Made by a program: the position numbers and the translations under genes. The notes under the pieces were generated by a model. That model did not search any database, was not told the DNA's origin, and was given only the letters and a program-made list of their open reading frames with translations. Shown here one piece after another: positions 56,089-64,000 of a DNA stretch of 64,000 nt; position 1 is the stretch's first letter, and each line of letters starts with the position of its first letter. The stretch is from Acidobacteriota bacterium. GTDB lineage: Bacteria; Acidobacteriota; Terriglobia; Terriglobales; Acidobacteriaceae. The DNA is taken from positions 62,001 to 126,000 of the forward strand of contig JAJYUB010000001.1 of NCBI GenBank assembly GCA_021792795.1. The letters are read 5' to 3'.

Positions 56089-56691
56089 CTACGCGAATTT
56101 GCGGACAATGGCGAGCACGCGGCCTTGAATGGCGACCTGGGCGGCGGGAACGTAAATCGGTTCCATTTCGGAGTTCGCCGGTTGCAGTCGGACCGTGTCG
56201 CCCTCCAGATAATAGTGCTTCAGCGTGGTCTCGCTGCCGTCGACCAAGGCTACGACAATTTCTCCCTGGCGCGCGGTCTGGGTTTTTTCCACCAGCACAT
56301 AATCGCCGTTCATAATATGGTCGTCGCGCATGGACTCGCCGCTGACTTCAAGCGCGAAGACGGCCTTGTTGTCGATAATATCGTTCAGCGAAAGGCTGTC
56401 GCGATACTCCATCGCCTCCAACGGGCGACCGGCGGCGATGCGGCCCATCAAGGGAATGTCCTGCATGGTGGCGGGCTTGCGCTCCGGCGTCAGATCGATG
56501 GATCGGCTGCGATTGTGGGCGCGGTTGAGGAGACCTTTTCGTTCCAGATTGGAGATATGTTTGTGGACGGTGGCGAGGGAGCTTAGATCGAGCCCGGAGG
56601 CAATCTCTTCAAAGGAGGGAGAGTAGCCGCAGCGCTCGACGAAATTCCGAATGAAATCGAGGACCTCTTTTTGACGCTTGGTGATTGCCAT
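56089..56691 (-). CDS. lexA: LexA repressor
   Basis: SOS regulator of 200 residues. The N-terminal winged helix (about 1-68) reads MAITKRQKEVLDFIRNFVERCGYSPSFEEIASGLDLSS. The self-cleavage site is Ala86-Gly87 in GRIAAGRPLE. The serine is in SGESM (near residue 119) and the lysine in ETTLKHYY (near 157), so the S24 latent protease is intact. The recognition helix region (SSLATVHKHISNLERKGLL) differs from the E. coli type, as expected outside the proteobacteria. I do not recognise an autoregulatory operator upstream. Confidence 0.97.
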   Translation of the reverse strand: MAITKRQKEVLDFIRNFVERCGYSPSFEEIASGLDLSSLATVHKHISNLERKGLLNRAHNRSRSIDLTPERKPATMQDIPLMGRIAAGRPLEAMEYRDSLSLNDIIDNKAVFALEVSGESMRDDHIMNGDYVLVEKTQTARQGEIVVALVDGSETTLKHYYLEGDTVRLQPANSEMEPIYVPAAQVAIQGRVLAIVRKFA

Positions 56692-56738
56692 GGTGCCTGC
56701 AGTCTAGCGAATGAAAGGCGAAATTACAAGAAGAGTTT

Positions 56739-57080
56739 TTGGAGATTTTGTTCGAGTGGCGCCAGGTAGTACACGGTGGTCGGAGCATTCGGTGGATGGG
56801 GCAGGGACAGGAAAGCTCCGCGCTGGTGCTGACCTGGGGCGGGCTGCATGGCGGATTGTTGCTGGCGCTGCCGTTGGCGGATGGCCGTAGCTGGATTCTT
56901 GCGACGACGTACATTGTGGTGGTGTTTTCTATGGTGCTGCAGGGCGGCTCGCTGGGACTGTTTCTGCGCAGGTTCAAACCCACCGAAACTCGTCAGCCGC
57001 CGAAGAACCGCAAGAAATGTGAGGGTGTCTCGGTTTCCGACTGGCCGACTACCATCCCGAATCCTGGGTTTAATAATTGA
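56739..57080 (+). pseudogene. Remnant of a CPA1-type sodium/proton antiporter (C-terminal fragment)
   Basis: The open stretch encodes ALVLTWGGLHGGLLLALPL and then TYIVVVFSMVLQGGSLGLFLRRF, which match the last two membrane helices of CPA1 antiporters (usually LTWGGLRGG...LAL and TYxVVLFSILVQGLTLGPLLRR). The ten or so preceding helices are absent: lexA lies directly upstream on the other strand. There is no good start codon or ribosome site. The fragment borders the ATPase/TOPRIM-like cassette, so a rearrangement may have removed the rest. Confidence 0.65.
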
Positions 57081-57117
57081 TCTTCGCCCAGACGGAACGT
57101 TTGTAGGAGAAGCTGCC

Positions 57118-57669
57118 TTAGAACGTGAGACGATTCAGTTCTCTGACGCCAGTATGCAAAGAGTCGATGCAGTGGTTTGGCAGTTCGGCTTCCTGCCGTG
57201 TCCATTGAAATAGCGTTGCCGCCGCTGTAGGAATCAGCTCATTCCAGTCGTTTCTCGTATTTCTGTAATCGGTTTCCTCGTCCACTGTCTGCTTAGTTAG
57301 ACAAAGAATCCATGTCTCGATATTACGCTTTGGAACCACCCGCGCAATTTTCTCATGCTCGATATCGACGGGTAGTTTTTCAGCATCCTTCAAAGCTTGA
57401 TCGAGTTGCTTCCATCTATCTTGGACCGAATGAGCGTCTGCGTCGATTACCACGATCAGCGCAGTTTTGGCTTTGCGTTGGCGTAGGCGGTATGCGCTTA
57501 CTTCCTTGTCAAACCTGTTCCGCACCCAACTTTCAGCGCTCCCCCTGCCTGGGGGCGGAAGCTCAATCCTTATCTCATGGCCCAAGCCGTGCTTCTTGAG
57601 ATATCTGTAGATGAGCATTTTGTGATGGTCATCTTCCAAAAGCACGATGACCTGCGATGGCTTACTCAT
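57118..57669 (-). CDS. TOPRIM-like (DUF4276-type) protein, partner of the AAA ATPase
   Basis: 183 residues. The arrangement of acidic residues resembles TOPRIM nucleases: Glu12 in VLLEDDHHKMLIYRYLKKHG, Asp76-x-Asp78 in ALIVVIDADAH, and RNIETW (Glu118), a motif typical of DUF4276-like proteins. It starts 8 nt inside the end of the ATPase gene, so the two are translationally coupled. Codon use and base composition are visibly AT-richer than in flanking genes. ATPase/TOPRIM pairs (OLD-type Gabija, PARIS AriA/AriB, AbiL) protect against phage; membership in any of these is not established. Nuclease activity is inference. Confidence 0.65.
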   Translation of the reverse strand: MSKPSQVIVLLEDDHHKMLIYRYLKKHGLGHEIRIELPPPGRGSAESWVRNRFDKEVSAYRLRQRKAKTALIVVIDADAHSVQDRWKQLDQALKDAEKLPVDIEHEKIARVVPKRNIETWILCLTKQTVDEETDYRNTRNDWNELIPTAAATLFQWTRQEAELPNHCIDSLHTGVRELNRLTF

Positions 57670-58759
57670 CCTCCCATCCCCGCGCGATCAATTCAGAGGG
57701 CTGTAGATTTCCACCAGGATCAGGCTTGAATTTCTCCGTCCGGACGTGGCCATTGTTCTCGCGGAAAAAGCGCAATCCATGTCTTATGGCCCATTGATTC
57801 AGAATTTCCGGGTGATGGGAGATAAGGATAAGTTGTCCATGGTGATCTTCGACCGCTTCCTCCGCCGCTAGGAGCCATGGCTGTATTTCACGCAAGGAGA
57901 TGAAGTTATCCGGTTCATCGATAAATATTGTATGCCCCTTGGCTATCAGAAAATGAAGGACCATGTATAAGGCCAGTAGGCACCGCTGACCATCGGAAAG
58001 TTCAGACAGTGAATAATTCGCTCGTTTCTTTGTCGAGGTCATAAAATCAGCGCGAAGCTTCCTCACGCCATCCTCTTCGGACGAAAACCGCAGAGTCTGA
58101 AATCCATCGAGCGCAGCCTTCGTAGACTCCAAGAATTTCAGATTTTCATCGGGATAAGCTCCCAATAAATGGCGGTACCAACCAGCGATGTTCTCGAGTT
58201 CATAGTCGGGCTGGTCTTCTTCGCTATCGGCACTCTCATTCATCGCGTTGTGATATTCGTCGATCCGGAAGCAATGGACAGATTTCATCCATTCAACAAA
58301 ATTGCGGACGTGTGAGTTGCTTAACTGCGATAGGTGCAAGGCAGACCTGACCGTTTCCAGTGGTACGGCCGTTGCTTGGTCGCTGCCGTTCGAGAAAAAG
58401 CGAATTTCTCCCTTGGCCAGCTCAAATACGGTTGCTCCAGAGACTTTCAGGCTTTCTAGATGTACCGACGGTTGTCTTGTCTCAGGCTCAAATCGGACCT
58501 CAACCCGGTATTCGTATTTCCTACGATCCAAAAGGGCCTCGATTTCCACGATCTGAAGAGGCTTGTCCTGCCAACGGGTGCGAGTTGACTGCGTAAAGGG
58601 ATTCTCATCGCCCTCTATAAACCGTTTAAGATAGCGAATCGCGTCGAGCAACGACGACTTGCCGCTGCCATTGGATCCAAGCAGCAGTTGCTTTCGCTCC
58701 GGTCTGTACTCGAAGTTGACGAAGCTGCGGAAATTATCGATGTATATCCGAGTCAGCAT
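57662..58759 (-). CDS. AAA/ABC-type ATPase of a putative defence cassette
   Basis: 365-residue RecF/AAA_21-like ATPase. The N-terminus MLTRIYIDNFRSFVNFEY leads to Walker A GSNGSGKSS (28-36). The signature-like SLSELSDGQRCLLALYMVL is near 250, Walker B TIFIDEPDN near 278 and the H-loop ISHHPE near 312. The middle region (about 60-240) is variable and helical. Such ATPases sense and gate the effector in systems like PARIS, Septu and AbiL. The ATG has no Shine-Dalgarno; TATAGT ends 8 nt before it, suggesting a leaderless message. Its gene overlaps the TOPRIM-like gene by 8 nt and is AT-richer than its surroundings. Confidence 0.88.
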   Translation of the reverse strand: MLTRIYIDNFRSFVNFEYRPERKQLLLGSNGSGKSSLLDAIRYLKRFIEGDENPFTQSTRTRWQDKPLQIVEIEALLDRRKYEYRVEVRFEPETRQPSVHLESLKVSGATVFELAKGEIRFFSNGSDQATAVPLETVRSALHLSQLSNSHVRNFVEWMKSVHCFRIDEYHNAMNESADSEEDQPDYELENIAGWYRHLLGAYPDENLKFLESTKAALDGFQTLRFSSEEDGVRKLRADFMTSTKKRANYSLSELSDGQRCLLALYMVLHFLIAKGHTIFIDEPDNFISLREIQPWLLAAEEAVEDHHGQLILISHHPEILNQWAIRHGLRFFRENNGHVRTEKFKPDPGGNLQPSELIARGWEDE

Positions 58760-58767
58760 GGCTACAT

Positions 58768-58773
58768 ACTATA
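58768..58773 (-). promoter_or_regulatory. -10-like element directly before the ATPase start
   Basis: TATAGT on the minus strand ends 8 nt upstream of the ATPase ATG, so transcription would start within 1-2 nt of the start codon. No clear -35 was found at 16-18 nt. Confidence 0.35.
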
Positions 58774-58858
58774 TGGGCAACATTCGAAACGGTGAGCATT
58801 CTTGGATAGCCATCCCGGGTGGGGAGATGTGGGAATCCGCGCAGAGCGCGAACCCTCG

Positions 58859-59866
58859 CTAATTTCCTAACACGGCGCGGTAGCGGACCTGGTTTTTCTT
58901 TAGCCTCGCGACGGCGTCGTTCACTTTGGCCATGGGGAAGGCTTCGGTGATGGCTTTCACTCCATGGCGCGCGGCGACGGTCAGCATCTCCTGCAACATG
59001 CTGGGGCTGCCGCTGGGGCTGCCAGCAATGCTGCGCTGTCCGGCGATCAGCGGAAATGCTTGCACGGAAATGGGGCTGGGAGGCACGCCGACAACGGCCA
59101 AAATTCCTCGCGGACGCAATGCGGCGACCAGAGTGTTCCAGTCGGGGTCTTGATTGATGGTCGATAAAATCAAATCGAACGAGCCGGCGAGTTTCTTCAT
59201 GGCTTCATTGTCGCGGGAATTGACGAAATGATGCGCGCCCATCGACTTGGCTTCCGCTTCCTTATTCGGCGAGGTGGAGATGGCCGTGACCTCCGCGCCG
59301 AAGACGCGGGCAAATTGCAGGGCGAGGTGGCCGAGTCCGCCAATGCCGACGACAGCGACGCGCGAGCCGGGAAAAACGCCGGCGGCGCGAATCGGGTTGT
59401 AGACGGTGATGCCGCCGCACATCATGGGCGCGGTCGATTCGCTTTCCAGCGCTTGCGGCACGGGAATGGCGAAGCGGGCATTCACACGGGTGCGCTCCGC
59501 AAATCCGCCATGGCGATGGACGCAGGTGGCAACGCTTTTCGCGCACAGATTTTCATCGCCGCGCAGGCACCACTCGCAGGTGCCGCAGGAGTCCGCCTGC
59601 CAGCCGACGGCGACGCGCTGGCCCAGGCTGCGGTCCTTGACCTGGCTACCCATGGCGGCGATCGTGCCGACAATTTCATGCCCTGGAATGAAGGGATACT
59701 GCGTCAGTCCCCAATCGTTGTCGATCAGGTGCAGGTCGCTGTGGCAGATGCCGCAATGCGTGATGGCGATCTCGACATCATTGGGCTTCAGATCTTGAAC
59801 GTCGTACTTGAAAGGCAGCAGTTCCGCGCCCGCGGCGTGGGTGGCGTAGCCATGGATCGTACTCAT
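58859..59866 (-). CDS. Zinc-dependent alcohol dehydrogenase (cinnamyl-alcohol/YahK-like)
   Basis: MDR-family NADP-dependent reductase of aldehydes, 335 residues from ATG 59866; the frame extends 25 codons upstream without conservation. Catalytic zinc ligands: Cys38 in THCGICHSDLH, His in FIPGHEIVG, and a later cysteine (MMCGGITVY). Four structural-zinc cysteines are in CGTCEWCLRGDENLC. The cofactor loop is GIGGLGHLALQ, and STSPNKEAEAKSMGA follows, where the serine after the beta strand suggests NADP preference. The substrate is not determined. It lies between the defence cassette and an S55 peptidase gene. Confidence 0.93.
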   Translation of the reverse strand: MSTIHGYATHAAGAELLPFKYDVQDLKPNDVEIAITHCGICHSDLHLIDNDWGLTQYPFIPGHEIVGTIAAMGSQVKDRSLGQRVAVGWQADSCGTCEWCLRGDENLCAKSVATCVHRHGGFAERTRVNARFAIPVPQALESESTAPMMCGGITVYNPIRAAGVFPGSRVAVVGIGGLGHLALQFARVFGAEVTAISTSPNKEAEAKSMGAHHFVNSRDNEAMKKLAGSFDLILSTINQDPDWNTLVAALRPRGILAVVGVPPSPISVQAFPLIAGQRSIAGSPSGSPSMLQEMLTVAARHGVKAITEAFPMAKVNDAVARLKKNQVRYRAVLGN

Positions 59867-59951
59867 CGGAGCGATTTCTCTACTTTCCGGGGATGGTTTT
59901 GAAGCAAAACAGGGCCCCTCAATAAAGTACATCACGACCAACTGCCGCAGG

Positions 59952-61838
59952 TTAAGGTTGCACGTCCAGCGTAACGACCTGGGAGCCCGTCACGGCCATG
60001 TCCAGGCGTTGGGAGCCAAGCGCGATGGCGGTTTCGCCGTCGATGGAGAAGCTGCCATCGTTTTCCAGCGGCTGCAAAATGTTGGCCATGGTCAGCGGAA
60101 CGGCCGGCAGATCGTGGCCCTGCACCATGGCTTGCGGCACCGGCGCCAGCAGGGTTGCGTACAGCAGATTGTTTGGATGCAGTTGGTTGAGCCGGGAGAT
60201 GGTCTCGCCCAATCCTAGCGGCGGCGCGGTAGGGTTGGGAACCAGGTGGAGGGTATGGTCGAGCGTAGTGCCGTCGCTGATGAGCAAGCGAACTGGACCG
60301 GGCGGCAGGGTGGCCGGCAAGGCCACCGTCCAACGAAGGATTCGCTGCGGCCCGCGATAGGGATGGAGGGTTGCTTCCACGGTGACGCGATCGCCCGCAT
60401 GGACCCGGTTGGCGAGCACGCGCGCCGCGTCCAGCCGCGCCGACTGCCGGCCCGGCGATGTATCCAATGTGAGCGACACCTGGCGAATGGACGGCATTTC
60501 GCGGGGGTTGCTGTAGAGGCCCTCAAACCGCTGCGCGACCGCCATGGCGACGGCCAGACTGGCGGGCTGCCGGTCGGTCGCCGCAATCCAGTCGTCGATA
60601 TGCACGTCGGGGAATCCCGCGACGGAGATGGCGCCGCGCAGTTCATCGGTGGAAGGATCGTTGTAGCCGTTGGTGTCCTGCATGGCCTGGTAAACGGTGG
60701 CCAGCAGCGCGGCGGAGGTGAGGCGCGGATGCTCGACCACGGCGAAGCGATAGGTGTGCGGCTGCGGGCCGCCCAGGGCCAGCGTCACGGGAATCATGCT
60801 GGCCTTTTTTCCAAAGACGCCGAGGATGCCCGACTCACGGTCCTGCGTAAACGATCCCACGGTCTCGGTGGTGTTGACGATCTTGATGGGCTCCAGGGAG
60901 GAAGCCACGGTGGCGACCACCTGGGCCTTGGTCATGGGCAAGGAGACATCGCCGAAGCGCGTGATGGGATGTCCGCAGGCGAGCAGCCGTTTTGGATCGA
61001 CATAGGTGACGGTGCAGGTGGCGGCCATGTCAAAGTCGCCCGAGACGATGATGGCGCTGATCGCTGAACCTGGCACGACGGGAGCCGGGTCCACCACGTT
61101 GGGAGTCGCGCTGCCGAGGCCAGAGACGGGAGTGAGCCCGAAGGAACGGAAGCGCTGCTGAAACATGTGGATGGCCTGCGACGAGAAGCCATCGAACACC
61201 AGCGGGGTTTCAATGGGATGGACTTCGGCGTCGGTCCCGGAGGACCATGGCGGCGCGGAGGAGGTGCTGGCTGGCTGGGTTGCGGCAAGCTCGGCGCCGG
61301 GGTTGAGCGGGTCCTGTGCTGCATCGGAGGCCGACGCTTCCGCAGAAGAATTTTCTGGGCGGATGTCGCCTTCCTTTGCGACCTCCAACATTTGCGCAAT
61401 CGGCGTGATGCCGGCGATGGGCTGTTTTGTGAACTGGCCGATGCGGAATCCGATGGCCCCGACTAATTTGCCGTCGATGTAGACGGGGCTTCCGCTCATG
61501 CCGGCAACGACGCCGTCATACTCCGCCTTGGCGCCCAGCAGTCGCGCCAGAATCATGTCCTTGCCGGGGCCGATGGCGTCGTGCAGCACGCCGAGAATTT
61601 CCAGGTCGATGGCCTCCGGCTTGCTTCCCTCCAACACCGTGTAGGCGGTGCCGTGCAGCCCGGCATGCACCTGCGACAGCGGATACATGGGCTGGGTGGC
61701 CAGCGAAACGGCAGGCGCGGGCGGTGGCGCAGGGCTGGGCGCGACGGCTGCCAAGTTTTGCGCGGCAGTGAACGAAGCGCAGGCCGCGATCACCAGGAAG
61801 GCGGACGACCGGGAAAGTCTTCGAAGAAAGGTATGCAC
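59952..61838 (-). CDS. SpoIVB-type S55 peptidase domain protein
   Basis: 628 residues, exported (signal peptide about 1-27). After a Pro/Ala linker comes the S55 domain (about 50-410): YPLSQVHAGLHGTAYTVLEG, then GMSGSPVYIDGKLVGAIGF with the serine near residue 115, and TYVDPKRLLACGHPITRFGDVSLPMTKAQVVATVASS. An Ala/Ser-rich insert splits the domain at about 160-205. The C-terminal region (about 410-628) is of unknown fold. In Bacillus SpoIVB cleaves SpoIVFA during sporulation; here no spore genes are seen, so the substrate must differ. PDZ-like similarity is weak. Confidence 0.85.
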   Translation of the reverse strand: MHTFLRRLSRSSAFLVIAACASFTAAQNLAAVAPSPAPPPAPAVSLATQPMYPLSQVHAGLHGTAYTVLEGSKPEAIDLEILGVLHDAIGPGKDMILARLLGAKAEYDGVVAGMSGSPVYIDGKLVGAIGFRIGQFTKQPIAGITPIAQMLEVAKEGDIRPENSSAEASASDAAQDPLNPGAELAATQPASTSSAPPWSSGTDAEVHPIETPLVFDGFSSQAIHMFQQRFRSFGLTPVSGLGSATPNVVDPAPVVPGSAISAIIVSGDFDMAATCTVTYVDPKRLLACGHPITRFGDVSLPMTKAQVVATVASSLEPIKIVNTTETVGSFTQDRESGILGVFGKKASMIPVTLALGGPQPHTYRFAVVEHPRLTSAALLATVYQAMQDTNGYNDPSTDELRGAISVAGFPDVHIDDWIAATDRQPASLAVAMAVAQRFEGLYSNPREMPSIRQVSLTLDTSPGRQSARLDAARVLANRVHAGDRVTVEATLHPYRGPQRILRWTVALPATLPPGPVRLLISDGTTLDHTLHLVPNPTAPPLGLGETISRLNQLHPNNLLYATLLAPVPQAMVQGHDLPAVPLTMANILQPLENDGSFSIDGETAIALGSQRLDMAVTGSQVVTLDVQP

Positions 61839-61975
61839 ACTACCAGAGTAGAGGGGAAGTGGCCGCGACGGAAGTGGGCAGGCGGCGGAGGGCCAGTGTA
61901 AGATTCAAATTTGCTGCGCCGGTTTCGCATTCGGGGCTGGGAAGAACGCTTGGCTGTGCAGCTTGAGGGTCCACG

Positions 61976-63847
61976 GTGTCGACTGCTTCCGCGCTGGCCA
62001 TCGGCCTGAGAACGAACCTGACCGGGATCGACTGGCTGATTATGCTGGTCTATTTCGCGTTTGTGCTGGGCATTGGCTTTTTGCTGAAACGGCACATGCG
62101 CACCAGCACCGATTTTTTCCTGGCAGGGCGGGCGCTGCCTGCCTGGGTGTGCGGACTGGCCTTTATTTCCGCCAACCTGGGAGCGCAGGAAGTGATCGGC
62201 ATGGGCGCCTCGGGCGCAAAGTATGGCATTGCGACCAGCCAGTTTTACTGGATCGGCGCGATTCCGGCGATGGTGTTTGTCGGCCTGTTTATGATGCCGT
62301 TCTATTATGGGTCGAAGGCGCGTTCGGTGCCGGAATATCTGAAGCTGCGCTACGACGAGAAAACGCGGGCGTGGAATGCCGGCTCGTTCGCCATTATGAC
62401 TGTGTTTTCCTCCGGCATTTCCATGTACGCCATGGCCAAGCTGATCCAGGTGCTGCATATTTTCGACGGGCTGTTTCTTCACTTTGGGCTGCCGCTGGGC
62501 TGGATCTTTCACTTCTCCATATTTCTCTCCGCGGTGATTGTGCTGGGCTACATCTCGCTGGGCGGGCTGACCAGCGCCATCTACAACGAGGTGCTGCAAT
62601 TCTTTTTGATCGTCGCCGGATTTATGCCGCTGGTCTGGATCGGGCTGAAGAACGTGGGGGGATGGCACGGCATTCAACGCGCGCTGGGACCGGCCTATAC
62701 CCACTCCTGGCGCGGCATGGCGCACGCCAGCACCAACCCGCTGGGCACGCAATGGTATGCGCTGGTGTTTGGCCTGGGGTTCGTGCTTTCCTTTGGATAT
62801 TGGTGTACGGATTTTCTTGTGATCCAAAGCGCGATGGCCGCCGAGTCGCACCTGGCCGCGCGGCGCGTGCCGTTGATCGCTGCCATCCCAAAAATGTTTT
62901 TTCCGTTTCTGGTGATCCTGCCGGGGCTGATTGCGATCTCCGTTCCGACGGTGTCGCAGCGGATGATGGGGCAGGCGAAAACCGCGCCGACATCGGCTGC
63001 CGCGCGGGGATCTGTGGCCTCCGGAGCCTCTTCGGCGCTGGTTGGCAGGGGACTGGTCCCGGTCAAGATCGATCCGGTGAATGGCCGCGTGCTGACCGAC
63101 AACAAAGGCAAGCCGCTGCTCGACTACGACCTGGCGACGCCCAACATGCTGCTGCATTTTTTCCCCACGGGAATGCTGGGGCTGGGGTTGACGGCGCTGC
63201 TTGCCAGCTTTATGTCCGGCATGGCGGGCAACGTGACCGCGTTCAATACGGTGTGGACCTACGACATCTATCAGTCCTACATCCATAAGCATGGGAGCGA
63301 TGCGCATTATCTGTGGATGGGTCGCATGGCGATGATCGGCGGGGTGGCGCTTTCGATTGGCGCGGCGTATTTTGTCACGTCGTTCAACAACATCATGGAC
63401 GCGCTGCAACTGGTCTTCTCCTTTGTGAATGCGCCCCTGCTGGCGACGTTTCTGCTGGGCATGTTCTGGAAGCGCACCACCGGCCACGGCGCATTCTTGG
63501 GATTGCTGTCGGGCACCTGCGCGGCGGCGTTGCATACGGGTCTAACTTTGCCAGCGGATGTTTCCGGTGTCGGCATTCACGGTGGATGGATCGCCGTGCT
63601 GCACGTCTATCCCAGCACCATGGCGCAGACGTTTTGGACCGCGATCTGGGCCTTCTGCGTTTGCTTGGCGATGACGGTGGGGTTGAGCCTGATGACAAAG
63701 CCGCGCGATGAGAAAGAACTGGTTGGGCTGGTATATTCGTTGACGCCCAAGCCTGCTGAAGGGCATCTGCTGTGGTATCAGCGGCCGGCATCGTTGGCCA
63801 TTCTGGTGCTGGCGATGGTGGTGGTGTTGAACCTGGTGTTCTTGTAG
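61976..63847 (+). CDS. Sodium:solute symporter family protein (SGLT-like)
   Basis: Secondary transporter of 623 residues with 13-14 helices, starting at GTG 61976 after a GAGGG site. The N-terminal block is DWLIMLVYFAFVLGIGFLLKRHMRTSTDFFLAGRALPAWVCGLAFISANLGAQEVIGMGASGAKYG, as in SGLT/SSS proteins, and the sodium-site helix is LASFMSGMAGNVTAFNTVWTYDIYQ. A soluble insert of about 50 residues (about 335-390, with VKIDPVNGRVLTDNKGKPLLDYDL) lies in a loop. The substrate is probably a sugar or polyol; myo-inositol is attractive given ino1 nearby, but this is speculation. Confidence 0.92.
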   Translation: MSTASALAIGLRTNLTGIDWLIMLVYFAFVLGIGFLLKRHMRTSTDFFLAGRALPAWVCGLAFISANLGAQEVIGMGASGAKYGIATSQFYWIGAIPAMVFVGLFMMPFYYGSKARSVPEYLKLRYDEKTRAWNAGSFAIMTVFSSGISMYAMAKLIQVLHIFDGLFLHFGLPLGWIFHFSIFLSAVIVLGYISLGGLTSAIYNEVLQFFLIVAGFMPLVWIGLKNVGGWHGIQRALGPAYTHSWRGMAHASTNPLGTQWYALVFGLGFVLSFGYWCTDFLVIQSAMAAESHLAARRVPLIAAIPKMFFPFLVILPGLIAISVPTVSQRMMGQAKTAPTSAAARGSVASGASSALVGRGLVPVKIDPVNGRVLTDNKGKPLLDYDLATPNMLLHFFPTGMLGLGLTALLASFMSGMAGNVTAFNTVWTYDIYQSYIHKHGSDAHYLWMGRMAMIGGVALSIGAAYFVTSFNNIMDALQLVFSFVNAPLLATFLLGMFWKRTTGHGAFLGLLSGTCAAALHTGLTLPADVSGVGIHGGWIAVLHVYPSTMAQTFWTAIWAFCVCLAMTVGLSLMTKPRDEKELVGLVYSLTPKPAEGHLLWYQRPASLAILVLAMVVVLNLVFL

Positions 63848-63850
63848 TTC

Positions 63851-63915
63851 AAGCGGATTTACAGATTCTGTAATCTAAATTAGAGAAGTCATTCTGAGCG
63901 CAGCGAAGAATCCAG
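63851..63915 (+). repeat. Bipartite post-stop repeat, copy 3
   Basis: Four nucleotides after the symporter TAG comes AAGCGGATTTACAG, then a 23-nt spacer containing TCTAA-A-TTAGA, then GTCATTCTGAGCG and AGCGAAGAATCCAG. Same arms and orientation relative to the stop codon as copies 1 and 2. Confidence 0.8.
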
Positions 63916-63949
63916 GGAGCGATGGAAGCGTCTACGGTGCATACATCGT

Positions 63950-63996
63950 CTGGATTCTTCACTTCGGTCGCTGTGGCGACCTTCGTTCAGAATGAC
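63950..63996 (-). repeat. Inverted partner of the ATTCTGA repeat
   Basis: CTGGATTCTTC ... TTCAGAATGAC is an inverted, diverged copy of the right arm (63889-63915), with an internal insertion containing GTCGCTGTGGCGAC (a small palindrome). With copy 3 it would form a long hairpin after the symporter gene. Confidence 0.7.
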
Positions 63997-64000
63997 TCTC

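Noticed and set aside
61790-63535. 581-codon minus-strand frame opposite the symporter
   Set aside because: Arg/His/Gln-rich shadow of a membrane protein gene.

Overview
The window looks like a chromosomal stretch of a Gram-negative, GC-rich (about 60 percent by eye) bacterium, most likely an acidobacterium of the Terriglobia type. The inference rests on: lipopolysaccharide genes (kdsD, an ADP-heptose synthase, a GT9 heptosyltransferase) and outer-membrane proteins (secretin, OprB-like porin) beside a TreS-maltokinase/GlgE glucan pathway, an ECF sigma/DUF4252 cassette, an NAD-type isocitrate dehydrogenase, and several families of short palindromic repeats between genes. Species cannot be read from the sequence. 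I see no rRNA, tRNA, CRISPR array, transposase or integrase.

Layout. 1-10.98 kb (minus strand): truncated asd, isocitrate dehydrogenase, nrdR, a Cu+ P-type ATPase with three YHS domains, a class A penicillin-binding protein, proS, kdsD. 11.1-12.4 kb (plus): a two-gene periplasmic thiol-redox unit. 12.5-21.8 kb (minus): secretin, Fis-type regulator, cvpA, purC, smc, an SDR dehydrogenase and a possible 34-residue membrane peptide. 22-30.2 kb (mostly plus): secreted TPR protein with a clear terminator, YmdB-type phosphoesterase, Rrf2 regulator, ispG, TPR protein, yvcK, then an ECF sigma/anti-sigma/DUF4252 operon. 30.4-33.0 kb (minus): hldE and a heptosyltransferase. 33.2-40.7 kb (plus): orphan nuoI, secreted PPC protein, metH, glucosaminidase, phosphohexomutase, FtsB-like protein. 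40.8-52.5 kb (minus): OprB-like porin, KimA-like APC permease, MscS-helix protein, a degenerate glycosyltransferase, treS-mak and glgE. 52.7-55.5 kb (plus): inositol phosphate synthase and an M48 protease. 55.5-61.8 kb: DUF1801-like protein, lexA, an antiporter remnant, an AT-richer two-gene ATPase plus TOPRIM-like cassette, an alcohol dehydrogenase, and an S55 peptidase. 62-63.8 kb (plus): a sodium:solute symporter.

How the genes fit together. TreS isomerises trehalose and maltose, the fused kinase makes maltose 1-phosphate, and GlgE polymerises it into alpha-glucan. Phosphohexomutase, porin, KimA-like and mechanosensitive-type proteins fit a theme of carbon storage and osmotic balance. KdsD, HldE and GT9 supply lipopolysaccharide core sugars. 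PBP1, glucosaminidase, FtsB and YvcK concern the wall and division.

The most unusual things are: the ATPase/TOPRIM-like pair (57.1-58.8 kb), a likely defence cassette; a bipartite repeat found three times directly after a stop codon with fixed 23-24 nt arm spacing; 26-nt hairpins, one of which lies in frame inside an acidic insertion of the SMC head; hairpins with unrelated stems but a common GGGGCACCC tail; and two tandem MarR-like palindromes upstream of the glucosaminidase gene.
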